Assembly (NCBI GenBank): GCA_947095585.1
Contig: OX352765.1
Location: 61,141,123 to 61,205,122 of the forward strand
Origin: Nephrocerus scutellatus
Lineage: Eukaryota; Arthropoda; Insecta; Diptera; Pipunculidae
Reading direction: 5' to 3'
Length of the DNA: 64,000 bases
A program made the translations under genes and the position numbers. Under the pieces are notes generated by a model. The model was not told the DNA's origin and did no database searches. It saw only the letters and a program-made list of their open reading frames with translations. This document shows, one piece after another, positions 21,547 through 31,417 of this stretch (positions within the stretch are counted from its first letter, which is position 1; each line of letters begins with the position of its first letter).

Positions 21547-21886
21547 TGTCAGGCAATAAGATGACCAGAGTTAATATGAAGAATAAAAATATATGTAGAC
21601 TTTATTTATAAGGAAAAACGAATTTAAATATCAATACGAGTGTCAGGACTAAAAAACAATGAACTGCTCGCGACGACGATTCAACCAACTCTGCTCGCAA
21701 TCATTCGTGACAATCGTTGGCTTGTTTCGATCCACCAATAGCATTACAGCATTGCGTGCATAAATATAAAAGTAGGTACATAGAACACAGCCGACCTGCG
21801 ACATTCCTTTACATGCAGTCGAGTCACTTAACGGTCGCCATGGAATTGCCCCCTGCTGATATTACTATCTCGTAATATCGGCTACA
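21547..21886 (-). repeat. Probable 5' LTR of gypsy-2 (about 340 bp)
   Basis: It begins TGTAGCCGATATTACGAG at 21886 on the minus strand. A TATA-like TTTTATATTTATGC lies near 21760-21775 and AATAAA near 21600, which are at the expected places for U3/R/U5. The end at TGACA (21547) is a guess, as no second LTR is available. Confidence 0.6.
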
Positions 21887-22144
21887 CTTACTGTTTCTCG
21901 GTATCGTATCGGGATGTGTGTGCTGTGCTCGAAACCCGAGATGCATAAGGGACCAAAGTGCCTTTATTGCATTTGGAACGGTTTCTTATTTCAACACTAG
22001 CCATCTGTACGAACTCTGAAGATAAGTAGTGGTTTTTTATGACAATATGCCAGGCTGTGCCGCATAAAAAAGTGATATATGCGTTCGAAAGCAGATGTGG
22101 GTAATGTGCAGTGAGACTGCGTGTGGTCAGGGGTTTAATAGTTG

Positions 22145-23090
22145 TGTCGGTCACAACAATAGGCTTGGCCGGCCTCGCTGTCGTGTTCCATAAATCCTAC
22201 CGCAAAGGACTTTCCGGGCAGGATCCTCTTCGCTCATGCGAGCTAGGAGTCCTGCCCACCGGATCCTACCGAGCTTAATTTTCTTCACGGTATCGACCTC
22301 GCGGTAACGCTCGTATAACTCATCGCTAAAAAGTCACCGGAATCGTCCTTCCTCACTTACGGGGCCTAAAATTCTCCGTAAGACTTATATCTCGAACGCG
22401 GCTAAGAGGTCAAAATGCTTGTTGCTAAGCACCCAAGTCTCGGATCCATATGTAAGTACTGGTACGACCATTGTCTTATATATCAGCAGCTAGGATGTTA
22501 TGGTTAAGTTCCTGGATATGACAGACTATAGTAGGCTTTGTTGGCTTTAAGCAACCGTGCGCGTATTTCTGTTTTCATGCCGTAGTCGGCTGCTACAGTT
22601 GACCCGATATAGTTAAAGGATTGCACTACTTCAAATTCGCGCTCCACTATTTGAATTGAGAGACCAATGTTGGATCTTCTACTCGCAGGCGTGGCCACCA
22701 TGTTCCACGTTTTTCTCTCATTTATGTGCAGCCCCAGATTTCGTGCCGCCTGCTCTATCTGGATGAAAGCTTCCTGTACAGCTCTTCGGTTTCTACCAAC
22801 GATGTCAACAACGTCTGCTTAAGCCAGTATCTGAATGGACTTATAGAGGATTGTTTCTCTCGCCGTTACGTCAGAGTCTTGGATCACTTTCCCCAACTCC
22901 AGATTGAAGAGGACGCAGGCCAGTCGGAGCCCATTATAGATGTTGAATGGGCTAGATAGTGGTCCGGAAATTTTTACTTGACTTATAAAATTGGTCATGG
23001 TCAACCTACATAGTCGTGCCAGTTTATTTGGGATGCCGAATTCTCTCATGGCTTTTCTATGCTTCTGTGCGTTTTGACGTTTCTTCAACA
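22145..23090 (-). pseudogene. Non-LTR retrotransposon RT, 3' half
   Basis: Reading right to left: AMREFGIPNKLARLCRLTM, then FNIYNGLR with a deleted stretch, LACVLFNLELGKVI, and KSIQILA where the catalytic YADD should follow; then a thumb region with FNYIGSTV near 22600-22625 and a C-terminal WVLSNKHFDLL. RRILGPVSEEGRFR and the RWAG motif follow after several stops. The end near 22145 carries QRGRP, typical of the extreme C-terminus. At least three frames are used. Confidence 0.8.
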
Positions 23091-23257
23091 GCTGTTTTTC
23101 GTATAGTTGTATTCAAGTTTAGGGCGAATATATATATATATTTTTGTTCAACTTGCGACGAAGAGGGCGTGCAGAAAGCGTGAAATCATATGTAAAGCTA
23201 AGAGTGCTGTCGTCAGCGAAAGAATGGATTGGATTAGAAGTGGCAGATAAATCAATA
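23091..23257. other. Spacer with (TA)n run
   Basis: A TATATATATATAT run lies at about 23131-23143. Nothing else is recognised. Confidence 0.5.
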
Positions 23258-23590
23258 TGATCATATTCCAGAATTTCCACAGGAACAAGTCTTATAGTCG
23301 CATCTTAGTCCTACATACAGAATTTCATGCGAATCGCTTGAGAAATTGCTTTGTTCCCGAAATTCCAGACTATAATGAATATATTTCAGAATTTCCACAG
23401 GAACAAGTCTTATAGTCGCATCTTAGTCCTAAATGCGAATCGCTTGAGAAATTGCTTTGTTCCCGAAATTTCAGAATATAATGATCATATTCCAGAATTT
23501 CCATAGGAACAAGTCTTATAGTTGCTCTTAGCCCTACATACCGAATTTCATGCAAATCGCTTGAGAAATGGCTTAGTTCCCAAAATAGTA
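23258..23590 (+). repeat. Three units of the 118-bp satellite family
   Basis: CAGAATTTCCACAGGAACAA, TCTTATAGTCGCATCTTAGT and CGCTTGAGAAATTGCTT recur three times; the same unit forms the larger array at 35330-36975. Both arrays are followed by a similar AACATTTAA tail and GTGAGACGTTGTCACGTC-like end. Confidence 0.85.
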
Positions 23591-23639
23591 ACATTTAACA
23601 GTGTCTAATAACAGTGTGACATTTAAGAGTGTCTCATAA

Positions 23640-23700
23640 CAGTGTCTCATTTAAAATTTTACTTTTTGAATCTTGTAGTGAGAAGTTGTCACGTCAAAAA
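23640..23700 (+). repeat. Conserved tail block with GTGA-TCAC hairpin
   Basis: TTTTTGAA followed by AGTGAGAAGTTGTCACGTCA recurs at 34478-34525 and 37083-37142. The GTGA/TCAC pair can form a short stem. It always lies at the right end of satellite-associated sequence. Confidence 0.65.
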
Positions 23701-23734
23701 TGATCGTGTAGAGTGCAAGTCTAACGACAATTTG

Positions 23735-24150
23735 GTCTTCGCAAACAGGCGATGGCTTCTGTGATGGTTTGGGCAGTTGTAACTGCAAAAGGTCGTTCTT
23801 CGCTATTTTTTATTGATAAAGGTTAATCAAGAAGTGTACCGGGAAAATTCCGTGACTACCGCTGGACATTCCAATAGGACTCAGCACCATCAGATAAAGC
23901 TCGTTTGTCATGTTTTACAGTCAGGTTCCAAATTTAATTTCTTCGCAACAATGGCCTCCATACTCATCAGACTCATACTCATCATCATCAATGGACTTCT
24001 CCACGTGGTCCATTTTAAAGGTGTCGACAAAAGGTTATGAAAGTGTGGACGCATTGAAGACAGGTCTTCGTAGAGGATGAACCGAAATACCAACAGGTTA
24101 CGTTCGTGCAGCATGCAATACCTTCGTTAAGAGACTTGACGTTATCATAT
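23735..24150 (+). pseudogene. Tc1/mariner-superfamily transposase, C-terminal half
   Basis: MVWAVVTAKGRSSLFFIDKG near 23760-23820 is the block before the second catalytic Asp; WTFQ-DSAPS near 23862-23895 matches the second Asp region (WTFQQDSAPAHKA in the family); later KGVDKRYESVDALKTGLRR-like sequence is read in other frames near 24020-24075. Shifts occur near 23820, 23890 and 24030. The product would cut and paste DNA at TA sites, but this copy is dead. Confidence 0.75.
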
Positions 24151-24239
24151 GGAGCAGTAACGTGTTTTTCATCAAAATTGAAACGTTCTTAATATGCTCT
24201 AAAAAATTAAAAATATTCATAAATGACGAAATTAAAGCG

Positions 24240-24545
24240 TTTTTATTAAGTAACACTTCGGTCTCTGGCCCCTATATATTTTTAAATATATTTGGAAGTG
24301 ATCGGTCCCCAGAGACCCAATCCTAAAAATTTGTTCAAAATTATTCCGATTTAGTTCAAACCTTGCACAAATGTGTACCTCCGATGACATTTTATGTAAA
24401 TTATTGGAAGTCATGGTCCCCAAAGACGAGGAGGTTCCATATAAATTTTTCCAAAATTAATTCGATTTTATTCAAAATTTGCACAGATATTCACATATCT
24501 AATTAGACAATTTACATGAAAATTTTTATTGTTTATGGGTTGGTT
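24240..24545 (-). repeat. Dispersed repeat family R, copy D, short
   Basis: GTGTACCTCCGATGA near 24374 and AATTAGACAATTTACATGAA near 24505 followed by TTTATGGGTTG match the minus-strand right end of copies C, F and G. Two modules remain. Confidence 0.65.
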
Positions 24546-24654
24546 TTTCCTTTTCTTTTTAGGCCAATGATGCGTTTTCGTACTATGCTATATTTGCGAA
24601 ACGTTACAACTTTTTAAAAAAAATTTTAATATGGAGCATTTATTTACGGAATAA

Positions 24655-24885
24655 GCGTCATATTCAACATGTTAGCTAATAAAAATACATTTTTATTTTA
24701 AAACGTTTAAAGCGAGTACTGTCCGTAGTAGTTTTTGCTTTGATCTGAAACAAATTGCAAACTCGCGTTGAATTAATTAGTTATTTGCGATTTGTTTTTT
24801 TTTTTTTGTGATTTGTCAATATTCATCCAGTTCTGAGATATGTTTAAAGTTTCAAGTCTAGCTCAATGGGAAGTTTGTTTAAAAT
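24655..24885 (+). repeat. Left arm of a 215-bp inverted repeat
   Basis: This arm matches 26370-26590 in reverse complement (GCTAATAAAAATACATTTTT, CAAACTCGCGTTGAATTAA-like, TTCAAGTCTAGCTCAATGGG-like). The two arms flank the exon at 25082-25689 at a distance of about 1.5 kb. Confidence 0.75.
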
Positions 24886-25081
24886 CAATTACAAAATTCG
24901 ACCGGGCACAGACAGACATACACGAAAGCGAGCAAATAAAAACGTTTTTAAAATAAGCGCTTTCATAGAACTTCTTTTGGTACAGGCCAAAAACAGGTTA
25001 AGATATTTAAATTGTTATTTTGCAATTGGTATAAAATAACTTGATCATTGCAAATAATTTAAAAATTTCAAGAATACTTAC

Positions 25082-25689
25082 AAATAATTGGTTCTTTCTT
25101 AAATCCGTTTCTTTTGATAATACTTTTGAATGCCCATTTACTTCTTTAGTTAGTGAAACACGTTCGTTACAAACGATGAAATCTTTCTTTGCTATTTTGT
25201 TCATTTCTTTCTTATGTAAAACGTCTTCGCCTAAGTATAATTTATTGTTCCATTTCTTATTAGTATTATTTTTCTCATCTAAAATAGTTTGTTTTGAAAT
25301 AACGCGGTTTGTTTGTGCTACATGCATTGGATATCTTAGGCTGTTACCCACGTCTGTATTTTGTCGCTTTTCTTCAATTTCAGGACTAGTTTTAATTGCT
25401 AAAATGTGTTTAAAAGTTATAAATATAGAAATAGATATTAATTTTTTACACATTATTTACTTTGAATATGAGGTTTTAATATAAAATTTTGTTTTGAGTT
25501 TTCCACAATCGTATATGGTGCTTCTGGCTTGTCTTGTAGTTGATTCAAAAGCTTTGTCTTAGGATCTTGGACGACTGTACAAAGGGAATCTTTACTTAGA
25601 AGATAATTTTTTGGTTCGATATTAGTATTTTGTTTAAACTGCTGTTCTTCGTTCCATGTTTCCGAATTTTTTGTGAGTGCTGATAAAAC
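25082..25689 (-). CDS. Putative host exon with two overlapping open frames (UAAUG)
   Basis: On the minus strand an acceptor (ATCAATGTTTTCAG) precedes 25689 and a consensus donor GTAAGT follows 25082. From the acceptor the first frame is open for 78 codons (VLSALTKNSETWNEEQ and onward) to TAA at 25453-25455. The second frame starts at ATG 25451-25453, sharing the A of the stop, and runs 124 codons to the donor in phase 0. It begins MCKKLISISIFITFKHILA, a plausible signal peptide, and the rest is hydrophilic and lysine-rich. I recognise neither protein. The first half could instead be an upstream frame of a single secreted protein. No transposon homology is visible. Confidence 0.45.
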
Positions 25690-26064
25690 CTGAAAACATT
25701 GATTGGTATATATTATTATTTTTATATATCATATATTGGAGAGTTTAACTGTGTTATGAAATATAATTAGCATATAAAAAGGTGGTCTGTCAACCGAATA
25801 CATATAAATATTATTCAAATATTTTATTTTTCAGTATATGGTAAGTAATTTAAGTAAACTAGCACTACAATATCTTAAAAAAAATTACTATGTTTCTTGA
25901 AACTAATCTAACTGAAAAGTTTCAATAGTAATCATTAGTATTTAATAGTTAGTACGTAATTGCGTCACACCCAAAGTGATCAATTCAATATTAGAAAAAC
26001 TTCAAAAAAGAAAATCAATATTAGTTAAATCGTGTATAATACAACAATCTGAATAAATAATCTA
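25690..26064. other. AT-rich putative intron sequence
   Basis: No gene or repeat is recognised; it precedes the acceptor of the exon at 25082-25689. Confidence 0.4.
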
Positions 26065-26355
26065 TAAAAAAACAACCAATAATAATTTAAAATTTTCGTG
26101 TAAATTCTCTAATTGGGAATTCACAATGTGCAAAGTTTGAATAAAATCGAAGAAAATCGGGTAAATTTTTTCAAAAAATTTGCAAGTTTTCACAAAAAGT
26201 GTTGTCCATCGAAGATACACATGTGTATAAAATTTGAAGAAAATAGGGCTGATTTTTAAAAAATTATATGGAATCCCCTCGGCTGTGTGGACACTTTTAC
26301 AAAAAATGTTGTCCAACGGATTAAACACGTGTGTATAAAATTTGAAGAAAATCGA
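26065..26355 (+). repeat. Dispersed repeat family R, copy E, truncated
   Basis: It starts AAAACAACCAATAATAA and has TGTAAATTCTCTAATTGGG and two modules with ACACATGTGTATAAAATT (near 26218) and ACACGTGTGTATAAAATT (near 26326). The 3' end is missing where the inverted repeat arm begins. Confidence 0.7.
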
Positions 26356-26369
26356 TTTTCTTATTTTAA

Positions 26370-26590
26370 AGTAACTTCCCATTGAGCTAGAGACTTGAAA
26401 CTTTAAACATAACTCAGAACTGGATGAATATTGACAAATCACAAAAAATAGACAACAAATCGCAAAAAAAAAATTAATTCACCGCGAGTTTGCAATTTGT
26501 TTCAGAATAAAGCAAACTACAAGCACAATACTCGATTTAAACGTTTTAAATTAAAAATGTATTTTTATTAGCTAACATGTATCAGTTTAA
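26370..26590 (-). repeat. Right arm of the 215-bp inverted repeat
   Basis: Partner of 24655-24885, with moderate divergence. Confidence 0.75.
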
Positions 26591-26659
26591 ACCCCTTTTC
26601 CTCATTCTACCTCAAATCTTATCAAATCAAAATCTTATTAATCAAAAGATTAAGTTTCT

Positions 26660-27090
26660 TAAGATTTTTTTTATGTGGGACGAATAAGCCGAAGCTGTAC
26701 TTGTGAACCATCCACTGCTCCTGATGTCGAGAATATTTGACTAATATTTGCATCTTGCTGTTGTGTTGAAGAAACGCCACCAACATCATCTGATCCAGTA
26801 ACTGAGGAATATTGAACTAGCAACACTTGCAGATTGGTTACCTGTTAAGATTGCTGCTGCAACAGAACTCAATTGATTAGGAATATCATTCTGTAGATTT
26901 GGCATCAATTGTTTTATTAGGTTTCGTTGTATTGATAGTTCATTTTCTGTAGCATCAAATAGGGGCGTCATATATCTTTCATTCGGTAAAGTTTGATTGC
27001 CTTCGTTACGCAACTCATTTAAGAATAGATGTGCATAAGCCTTGAGTTGTTTAATGCGGGCGCTTGGCGTAGGTTCTTCTCTAGTAGGCG
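26660..27090 (-). pseudogene. Coding-like region of unknown family
   Basis: The minus-strand frame opens near 27085 and reads NPPTREEPTPSARIKQLKAY and then LFLNELRNEGNQTLPNERYM, for about 100 codons to 26786. A second frame continues with SSVTGSDDVGGVSSTQQQDA and ends QLRLIRPT before TAA near 26685. A single shift near 26830 would join them. Low-complexity Gln/Ser content at the end resembles either a transcription-factor-like host protein or a DNA-transposon accessory protein. I do not recognise it. Confidence 0.4.
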
Positions 27091-27163
27091 GATTCTTGTT
27101 GTCCTTAGCAAATTAGGTTGTCCTCGGGAGGCCATTCTTCATGCGTCGTTATTTATATTCATT

Positions 27164-27697
27164 TTTAAATTCTCTATTATTTTATTTAACTTCACTTGCC
27201 CGTGTGTTTGTGGGCTTGTCGGTTTGTGGGCTTGTGGATTTGTGTGTCATGGAATCTTGCGATCAATTTTTAACCCACTTCCTACAGCCCGATTTTATTG
27301 AATTTGGCACGCATGTATATCTCCCATGACAACACTTTCTATTAAAATTTGAGGCCCCTCGGGCCGCAGGGTCGGGGGGCTCCCATACAAATATTTTACA
27401 AAATTTACCCGATTTTCTTTAAATTTTGTCTTCGATGGAAAACACCTTTTGTAAAAATTTGGAGCGATCAGCCCCTTGGGGACCCCAATATACAATTTTT
27501 AAATATCGCTATATAGCATCAGATCACGGCAAAGTATGAGCTCTGTGCTTTGTGAGCAGCGCTGTTCGCTGCCGCTGCGGCATTTGGTGGATGATTTTGC
27601 CACAAAACGAGCACGCAGTGTGTGTGTGTGTATCCCCGATTAGAGAATTTACAAGAAAAATTTTAATTTTTATGGGTTGTTTTTTTATTATATGTAT
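27164..27697 (-). mobile_element. Dispersed repeat family R, copy F
   Basis: The left end is TTTTTAAATTCTCTATTATT followed by ACTTCACTTGCCCGTGTG; the run GTTTGTGGGCTTGTCGG replaces the GACC run of copies A and B. Interior blocks (GAGGCCCCTCGGGCCGCAGG, CCGATTAGAGAATTTACAAG) and the end TTTTTATGGGTTGTTTTTTT match copy G at 39122-39600. A (GT)7 run lies at 27609-27622. Confidence 0.85.
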
Positions 27698-27840
27698 TAT
27701 ATTAGTTATTTTTCCAGAATAAATTGTCATGTGAGGTGTTGCTGGAAAACTGGCAGTAATTTTAATCAGTCAGTTCTCATTTGGACCCCAACTGCGAAGA
27801 TCCCTACTAAGTGTGGAAATCGAACCACCTCCACACTTAC

Positions 27841-27921
27841 TTGAATTGTTTTGTACCGGCGAATGACGTCCTTATATTCAAACTCGTCAGTTTCCTTGTC
27901 GCTGTTGTTGTCGTTGTCCAT
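27841..27921 (-). CDS. Putative first coding exon of a host gene
   Basis: On the minus strand AAAAATGG gives a good start context at 27919-27921. 27 codons (MDNDNNSDKETDEFEYKDVI and seven more) end exactly at a consensus donor GTAAGT at 27835-27840, in phase 0. That phase matches the acceptor at 25690, about 2.15 kb downstream, so the two exons may belong to one gene whose intron was invaded by family R copies. The protein is acidic and unrecognised. Confidence 0.4.
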
Positions 27922-28089
27922 TTTTATGTCATATTTTGCTATCTTTTCTGCTGATAAAGGTGCTTTCAGCAACTACGATGATGCATCTTTTTTTTGTTTT
28001 GAATCGCTGGTAATTCCTAATTTTTCTACTGGACTGGCGAATTATGCAATTTGTCCAAGATTGGCAGGATTTAATATTTGAATTTTATT

Positions 28090-28225
28090 CAAAAATTACA
28101 TTTGAATACTGGCAGGATCTGAGTAGACTGAAAGGATGTAATTTTTGAAGACTGGCAGGATTGGAGTAGACTGGCAGGATCGCCATGTAAAGATTAAAGT
28201 AGACTGGCAGGATCGCCTGTAAAGT
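28090..28225 (+). repeat. Short irregular tandem motif GACTGGCAGGAT
   Basis: The motif ACTGGCAGGAT occurs at about 28107, 28153, 28167 and 28204, with related GGCAGGATTTAAT at 28060. AGTAGACTGGCAGGATCGCC is repeated exactly apart from an indel. It lies just upstream of the putative first exon. Confidence 0.6.
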
Positions 28226-28860
28226 TTGGGTTATATAGTCCTAACGAGCACCGATGTTCCTTTATTGGACCTTCACTAGTCTTGGCTATTGTGCCTTTGA
28301 CTTTAACCTTTAGGTAGTTTCCTGCACCCAAGGTGGGATTCCAATATTTCTTTAGGAGCTGAAATAGAATGTTCCAGTGCCTAAGGCTCGCAAGCCTAAT
28401 AAAACTAAATAAACGTCCAGTTTAACTGCCGAGATCGTAGTCATTGTTATTCTGAAATCGGGTTCTTATTTATAGTCCGAAGACTCTAATACATGTGAAT
28501 AATACAATGCGAATATCTATTAATAGATAAAAATACTACAATACTAATATCTACCAATATACACAAGTCTGTATCGCTTCCGACCAATACTTCACATTGT
28601 ATGGTACCTTGTCAGCATTTTTGCATTAGTACTTTGGGCAATAGTCCGCATACTATGAGCTTTTGGTCGTTTGCCTATTTGCTGATGTGACATATTCATT
28701 ACCAACAAACGAACGTATTTTTATTGCATCCTCAATCAGCGCAATGCGTTGTGAGGGTAAATGATCGACAGCGTTTAACAATCAGTGATCGCTTATCTAT
28801 TGTGCTTAATAAGCATATATGTCATAAACAAACGTCCGCTGATCGCGCCTCGTTGCGTTA
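28226..28860. other. No recognised gene
   Basis: Unique-looking sequence. Short open frames are present but without coding character. Confidence 0.4.
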
Positions 28861-28862
28861 TA

Positions 28863-28990
28863 ATTACTTTGTATTTATTGTGTGGTTCATATGCAGAAGG
28901 CATTGCGAGGATTACTTTGTATTAGTTGTGTGGTTCGTATGCAGAAGGCATTCCGAGGATTTCTTTGTATTAGTTGTGTGGTTTATATTG
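28863..28990 (+). repeat. 48-bp tandem repeat, 2.7 copies
   Basis: ATTACTTTGTATT begins at 28863 and 28911 and a variant at 28959, an exact 48-bp period containing GTGTGGTTC and GCAGAAGGCATT. Because 48 is a multiple of three it gives an apparent repeat protein in one frame, which I do not consider real. Confidence 0.85.
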
Positions 28991-29374
28991 GCATCCCTTC
29001 ACAATAGCCCACCTTATTGCCGTGATTCAAGTCATTCAGGGAGTCCTTGGCCATGACCATATGTAAAAAAAAATACCAGTGGGTGGTTAAATTGATTCTT
29101 CAACTGTTGTTTAAATTCAAGATGCAATGTCTAACAAATCAGGGAATAAAGAAATTTTTTCAAGAGGTGACATTATCGAAGTAAAAGATGAACTATCGGT
29201 TCTGTGAAAAATTATAGAAAGCATATTATTATTACAATTAAAATAAACGTGAAACATTTGAATAGATTTTGTTTTAATTTTAGTTTTCTAAATTCTAGCA
29301 AAAATTTAGTACATAGCTAATATTTATTCTAATTTAAAAACCAAAAAAACCGGTTTTAGAATTTTATCCCAAAT

Positions 29375-30035
29375 TTGCAATCACTACTTGGGCGAGATGT
29401 TAAGACTTATTTTGGCATGAAAGGAAGGAAGTCAATTGATGGTTACATGAATCATGAAAATCGCATCGGATTTTATCTTAAAGGACGCGTGGACGAATCT
29501 AAGGTGCCGATTAGTTTTGCGGCAAGCACCGAAGATAATTAGTTGGTCAACAATGAAGATTATCGAAAGCAAATTGGTTGCTTGTTGTACATGTCGGTAA
29601 ACACTCGACAAGCTATTTCGGTAAGCATTTTAATTCTTGCACAAAAGGTCAGTGTACCAAAACAAGAATATAGAACGAATTGAAACTTATTGTTAAGTAC
29701 TTGAAAACTACAGCAAATCTGAAATTGGTACTTGGCAACAGCAATTATGACGGTGAACTAATGTATGGATTCGAAGACGCAAGATGAACTGAAGACAAAA
29801 AAGAAAGCGAATCGAACAGCATTTATGTGTTCATCGTGAATGGTGCAATGGTCAGTTGGGCGTGGCTCAAACAAAATTGTGTGGCGCTCTGATCAATTGA
29901 ATTCGTATTTTTCGACTATCCAGACGCATGTGGAGAAGCATTTTGGTTGAAAAAAACTTCAAAGACATGCATGAACCGATAAAATTGCCGATTGTCAACC
30001 ATGAAGACAATCAGTGTTTAAGTTTGATCAAGGTA
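29375..30035 (+). pseudogene. Copia-type RNase H / Pol C-terminus fragment
   Basis: YLGRDVKTYFGMKGRKSIDG precedes NEDYRKQIGCLLYMSVNTRQ near 29545-29605, the typical C-terminal part of copia Pol. Later pieces include LVLGNSNYDGELMYGF near 29735-29775 and CGEAFWLKK near 29930-29950 in other frames. Stops and shifts are frequent. This is the domain missing from the nested copia element, but it is a separate copy with opposite orientation. Confidence 0.8.
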
Positions 30036-30085
30036 ACAAAAACAACCAATAAAAAATCGAAATTTTTCATGTAAATCCTCCAATA
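30036..30085 (+). repeat. Family R 5'-end fragment, copy H
   Basis: AAAACAACCAATAAAAAATC and TTTTTCATGTAAATCCTCC match the start of family R; nothing of the rest is present. Confidence 0.6.
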
Positions 30086-30289
30086 ACCAAAAGTATACTG
30101 AATTCCACTATAAATGCTGAAAAATAAAAACACATACGAAGCACTGCCACTCTACAACAAAACAACCCCAATTGTAAAGAAAAGAACCGCTGCTCACAGC
30201 GCACCAGCGCACACAGAACACATTCATTATAGTATGACAATATATGATGCCGCTATATGGAGAAAAAAATTGTGTGGGAGTCAGTCAGG

Positions 30290-30590
30290 ATCAGTTTTTA
30301 AGGATGGACGCGGTAACATTCACATAAGCAATCACCGGCGTATATTATGCTGAGATGTTAGATCGGTTCGACGCCGATTTGAAGCTAAAGCGTCCGAATT
30401 TGGCGAAACATGGCTTTTCCAACAATACAATATCGCGGCACACAAGTCCGCAGTCGCATTGGCAAATTTACATGAATTGCGCTACAAAGTGGTTCCACCT
30501 TATTCTCCAGACTTGGCCCTCTCCATCTATTATCTATTTCCAAACCTGAAGAGATTTTGGTCAAATGAGGAAGTCATCATGTCAATCATT
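30290..30590 (+). pseudogene. Mariner transposase fragment
   Basis: YYAEMLDRFDADLKLKRPNL near 30345-30400 is the block between the two first catalytic Asp residues; an AAHKSAV piece near 30437-30460 and VVPPYSPDLALS near 30492-30528 (the last Asp region, with D) follow in a second frame. The ends are lost. Confidence 0.8.
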
Positions 30591-31190
30591 GGCTGATATT
30601 GACACTTAACATTTCACACCCATAGGAAAGGTGGTGCTTTATAGCATATAACCATTCTCCACCTGCCAATAATATACATTGAAAATTTCATTAAAATCGA
30701 TTTGTAAATGTGGCTGATATTGACATTTTACCTTTCACACACACAGGGAGTGGGAAGGGGTATACTATAGCCTATAACCATTCACCACCTGCCGATAATA
30801 CACATTGAAAATTTTATTAAAATGTGCCTGATATTGACATTTTACGTTTTACACGCCGAGGGAGGGGGGAGGGGGTGTACTATAGTTTAAACCCATTCTC
30901 CACCTGCCAATAATATACATTAAAAATTGATAAAAATCGGATTGTAAATGTGGCTGATATTGACTTTTACATTTCACACCCCATAAATGGGGAAAGGTGT
31001 ACTAGAGCCTATAACGATCCTCCATCTGAAAATAATTAAAATATATTGAAAATTTCATTAAAATGTCTGATATTAACATTTTACATTTCACACACCCAGG
31101 GAGGGGGAAGAGTGTATACTAAAGCCTGTAACCATTCTTCACCTGCCAATAATATACATTGAAAATTTTATAAAAATCGGTTGGTAAATA
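30591..31190 (+). repeat. Imperfect tandem repeat, unit 113-126 bp, 5 copies
   Basis: CTGATATTGACATTTTAC-like starts lie near 30592, 30712, 30826, 30952 and 31065. Each unit also has CCACCTGCCAATAATA and ATTGAAAATTTCATTAAAAT. The block begins directly at the mariner scrap. Confidence 0.85.
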
Positions 31191-31208
31191 AGAGCTTTCA
31201 TAAATAGC

Positions 31209-31417
31209 AACCGCGCAAAAATCTCATTTTTATTTATAGAGATATTCATTTTCCTGCTTCTAAATCAAACAGCTGTCAAAATTTTAGTTTGCAACCACAC
31301 ATTTACGAATCGCTAAACCACCGCTAAACTACTTAAAATTGGTTCAATGGTTCTTCAGAAATAATTCTGTACGATTTTCACCGCTTTGGTTATTAACATA
31401 CAAGTTAATGTAAAAAA
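31209..31417 (+). repeat. 210-bp direct repeat, left copy
   Basis: From AACCGCGCAAAAATCTCATT to AACATACAAGTTAATGTAAA, practically identical to 32387-32595. The two copies flank the repeat element at 31418-32388. Confidence 0.9.

Larger units (their letters stand above)
17371..21886 (-). mobile_element. Ty3/gypsy element gypsy-2, 3' truncated
   Basis: On the minus strand: a 5' LTR-like end, SAP-containing Gag, zinc knuckles, protease, RT, RNase H and integrase up to the zone after the catalytic Glu. There is no env. Disabling lesions are few: one frameshift after the SAP motif, a short duplication next to the RT active site, one TAA codon near 18966 and the missing 3' end. Confidence 0.9.

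Noticed and set aside
22145..22500. Separate downstream gene after the LINE RT
   Set aside because: The pieces read as the RT C-terminus with stops, continuous with the upstream block.
28724..29056. 110-codon open frame with repeated VVWFVCRRH-like units
   Set aside because: It follows from the 48-bp tandem repeat; no start context, splice signal or family supports it.
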